Source: an uncultured Blautia sp.
Lineage (GTDB): Bacteria > Bacillota > Clostridia > Lachnospirales > Lachnospiraceae
Assembly: GCA_937900135.1 (NCBI GenBank)
Contig: CALCDJ010000048.1
Span: 24,716-88,715, forward strand
Length of the DNA: 64,000 bases
Reading direction: 5' to 3'
The translations under genes and the position numbers were made by a program. The notes below the pieces were generated by a model. That model worked only from the letters and a program-made list of their open reading frames with translations, did not search any database and was not told the DNA's origin. Positions 62,969 through 64,000 of the stretch are shown piece by piece. Positions within the stretch are counted from its first letter, which is position 1; each line of letters starts with the position of its first letter.

Positions 62969-63931
62969 ATGAAGAAATATGGAGCTGGAACTGATCGCAG
63001 AGACAGAAAAAAGGAAAGAAAAAAAGAACACATATGGAAATATACGGCCGCAATCTGTACCGTTGCTCTTTTGAGTACCGCAGCGGGCTGCGGGAAAAAG
63101 ACAGAAGAACCGAAAGTCACCCCAACACCGGCTGCGACAGCAACTCCTGTACCGGTGACGTCAACTCCTGTCCCGACGCCTACGCAGGCAGTTAAGATGA
63201 TCGGAATAAAGACGAAAGATGCAAAAATGGTTTATCTGACCAATGGTACAAAGGCGGAACTGCGAGGAATCTACTTGAAAGGGACAGAGGAAGAAGAATG
63301 GGGAAGAAACCTGGTCCCGGCAGAATCTTCCGTGAAAGCCGGGGAACAGGTACGGATGTATTATATTCCTTTATCCGCGGAAGAAGAGGGAAGTTATGAT
63401 CTCAAGATTGTAACAGAAGAAGGAAGCATTTATGAGCTGCTTGGTATTTCTATGGAAGATATGGAACGGGCTTCTCTGAAATTAGATGAGGAAAAAGACC
63501 TTCTTTCTCTTCGATATATGAGTCTTCGTCAGAAAAAAGAAGTCATTACTTCTGGCAGTGATTCGGCTGACAGTCAGGATGAGGACTGGGAAGAGGATTA
63601 TGAGGAAGAAGAGGAAGAAGAGGAAGACTCTTCCTACTGGGAGCCGGAAGAAAATACAGGAAACGATTATGGGGATGACGGAGGTAACGGAACCGGAGAT
63701 GGAACCGACGATCAGGATGATTCCACAGGCGGCGACGGAGAGGATTCCCAGAATGACGGCAGTGATGACGGCGGAACCGATGGACAGGAAGATGGAAGCA
63801 TCGGAGATGATGGCCAGAGCGGTAATGACGGAAACGAAGAGGGCGGCAATGGAGATGACAGCGACGATGGCGCAGAGGATGGCTCCGGCGATATTATCTG
63901 GGATGAAAATGGAAACTGGATCGAAGGTTGA
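62969..63931 (+). CDS. Putative lipoprotein with acidic Gly/Asp-rich tail
   Basis: The 320-residue protein has a basic N-terminus (RRDRKKERKKEHIWK) followed by a hydrophobic stretch ending in LSTAAGC near residue 41. That is an acceptable lipobox, although Ala replaces the usual Leu at -3. A Thr/Pro linker (about 48-75, PTPAATATPVPV-type) leads to a small beta-rich domain (about 76-195). Residues 203-320 are low complexity and very acidic, with a run of Asp/Glu (EEDYEEEEEEEEDSS) and then Gly/Asp/Asn repeats. No family is recognised. The anchor and tail suggest a surface protein. GGAGG precedes the ATG. Confidence 0.72.
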   Translation: MKKYGAGTDRRDRKKERKKEHIWKYTAAICTVALLSTAAGCGKKTEEPKVTPTPAATATPVPVTSTPVPTPTQAVKMIGIKTKDAKMVYLTNGTKAELRGIYLKGTEEEEWGRNLVPAESSVKAGEQVRMYYIPLSAEEEGSYDLKIVTEEGSIYELLGISMEDMERASLKLDEEKDLLSLRYMSLRQKKEVITSGSDSADSQDEDWEEDYEEEEEEEEDSSYWEPEENTGNDYGDDGGNGTGDGTDDQDDSTGGDGEDSQNDGSDDGGTDGQEDGSIGDDGQSGNDGNEEGGNGDDSDDGAEDGSGDIIWDENGNWIEG

Positions 63932-64000
63932 GGAAAGGAGTAAGTTTGAAAATGAGAAGTAGAGGGTATCCATTCCCTTAATCGCATCACAAACAAGCCA

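Noticed and set aside
63947..63979. Very short frame after GAAAGGAG (TTG start, about 10 codons, stop TAA).
   Set aside because: The ribosome site looks real, but the product is too short to support and the window ends soon after. A leader peptide cannot be excluded.

Overview
The window reads as chromosomal DNA of a Gram-positive, low-to-moderate GC Firmicute, most likely a Lachnospiraceae member (Blautia/Dorea/Mediterraneibacter-like). The support is the Firmicute-style promoters and AGGAGG-type ribosome binding sites, the secreted proteins with choline-binding-like cell-wall repeats, the CdaA-CdaR pair, a rhamnose-type wall-polysaccharide locus with tandem-GT2 enzymes, and the absence of any outer-membrane gene. 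The genus is inference. No phage, insertion sequence or CRISPR array was seen.

Layout: (1) 1-6477, housekeeping genes: the 3' part of uvrA, an mreB family gene, recD2 and a comF-like gene. (2) 6574-10662, two unnamed membrane proteins, then the diadenylate cyclase cdaA, its YbbR-domain partner and an HPr gene. (3) 10725-16323, three consecutive secreted wall enzymes with cell-wall-binding repeats: an L,D-transpeptidase, a GH25 lysozyme and an N-acetylmuramoyl-L-alanine amidase. (4) 16475-45705, a surface-polysaccharide locus of about 29 kb. (5) 45806-50665, an HtrA protease, a ClpX-like ATPase, a zinc-ribbon protein and a class A beta-lactamase-fold wall protein. (6) 50830-63931, an AGCS symporter, a leucine-rich-repeat secreted protein, tRNA-Leu(CAG), carAB, uppP, glpK, a CPA2 antiporter and an acidic putative lipoprotein.

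The polysaccharide locus holds all four dTDP-rhamnose genes (rfbB, A, C, D, scattered), a WbaP-type initiating phosphotransferase, a Wzm/Wzt ABC exporter, three paralogous tandem-GT2 enzymes, two further GT2 enzymes and an LCP ligase. Together these predict an ABC-exported, rhamnose-containing glycan that is attached to peptidoglycan.

Two sub-systems stand out. First, 17617-22933 plus the multispanning protein at 35920 resembles a Gram-positive version of the Arn pathway. It has a WecE/RffA aminotransferase (predicted dTDP-4-amino-4,6-dideoxygalactose), an ArnC-like polyprenyl-phosphate glycosyltransferase, a pair of small EamA-type membrane proteins like ArnE/ArnF, and a candidate GT-C enzyme. 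It also carries a PLP-fold protein and an ATP-grasp ligase of unknown role. Second, directly after Wzm/Wzt (the Wzt has a long C-terminal extension) sit a methyltransferase and a kinase-fold protein with a helical tail. This is the part list of the E. coli WbdD chain terminator, split over two genes. A D,D-carboxypeptidase paralogue in the locus has lost its catalytic serine (Ala) and its KTG motif (KEG), and is probably a non-catalytic binding protein.
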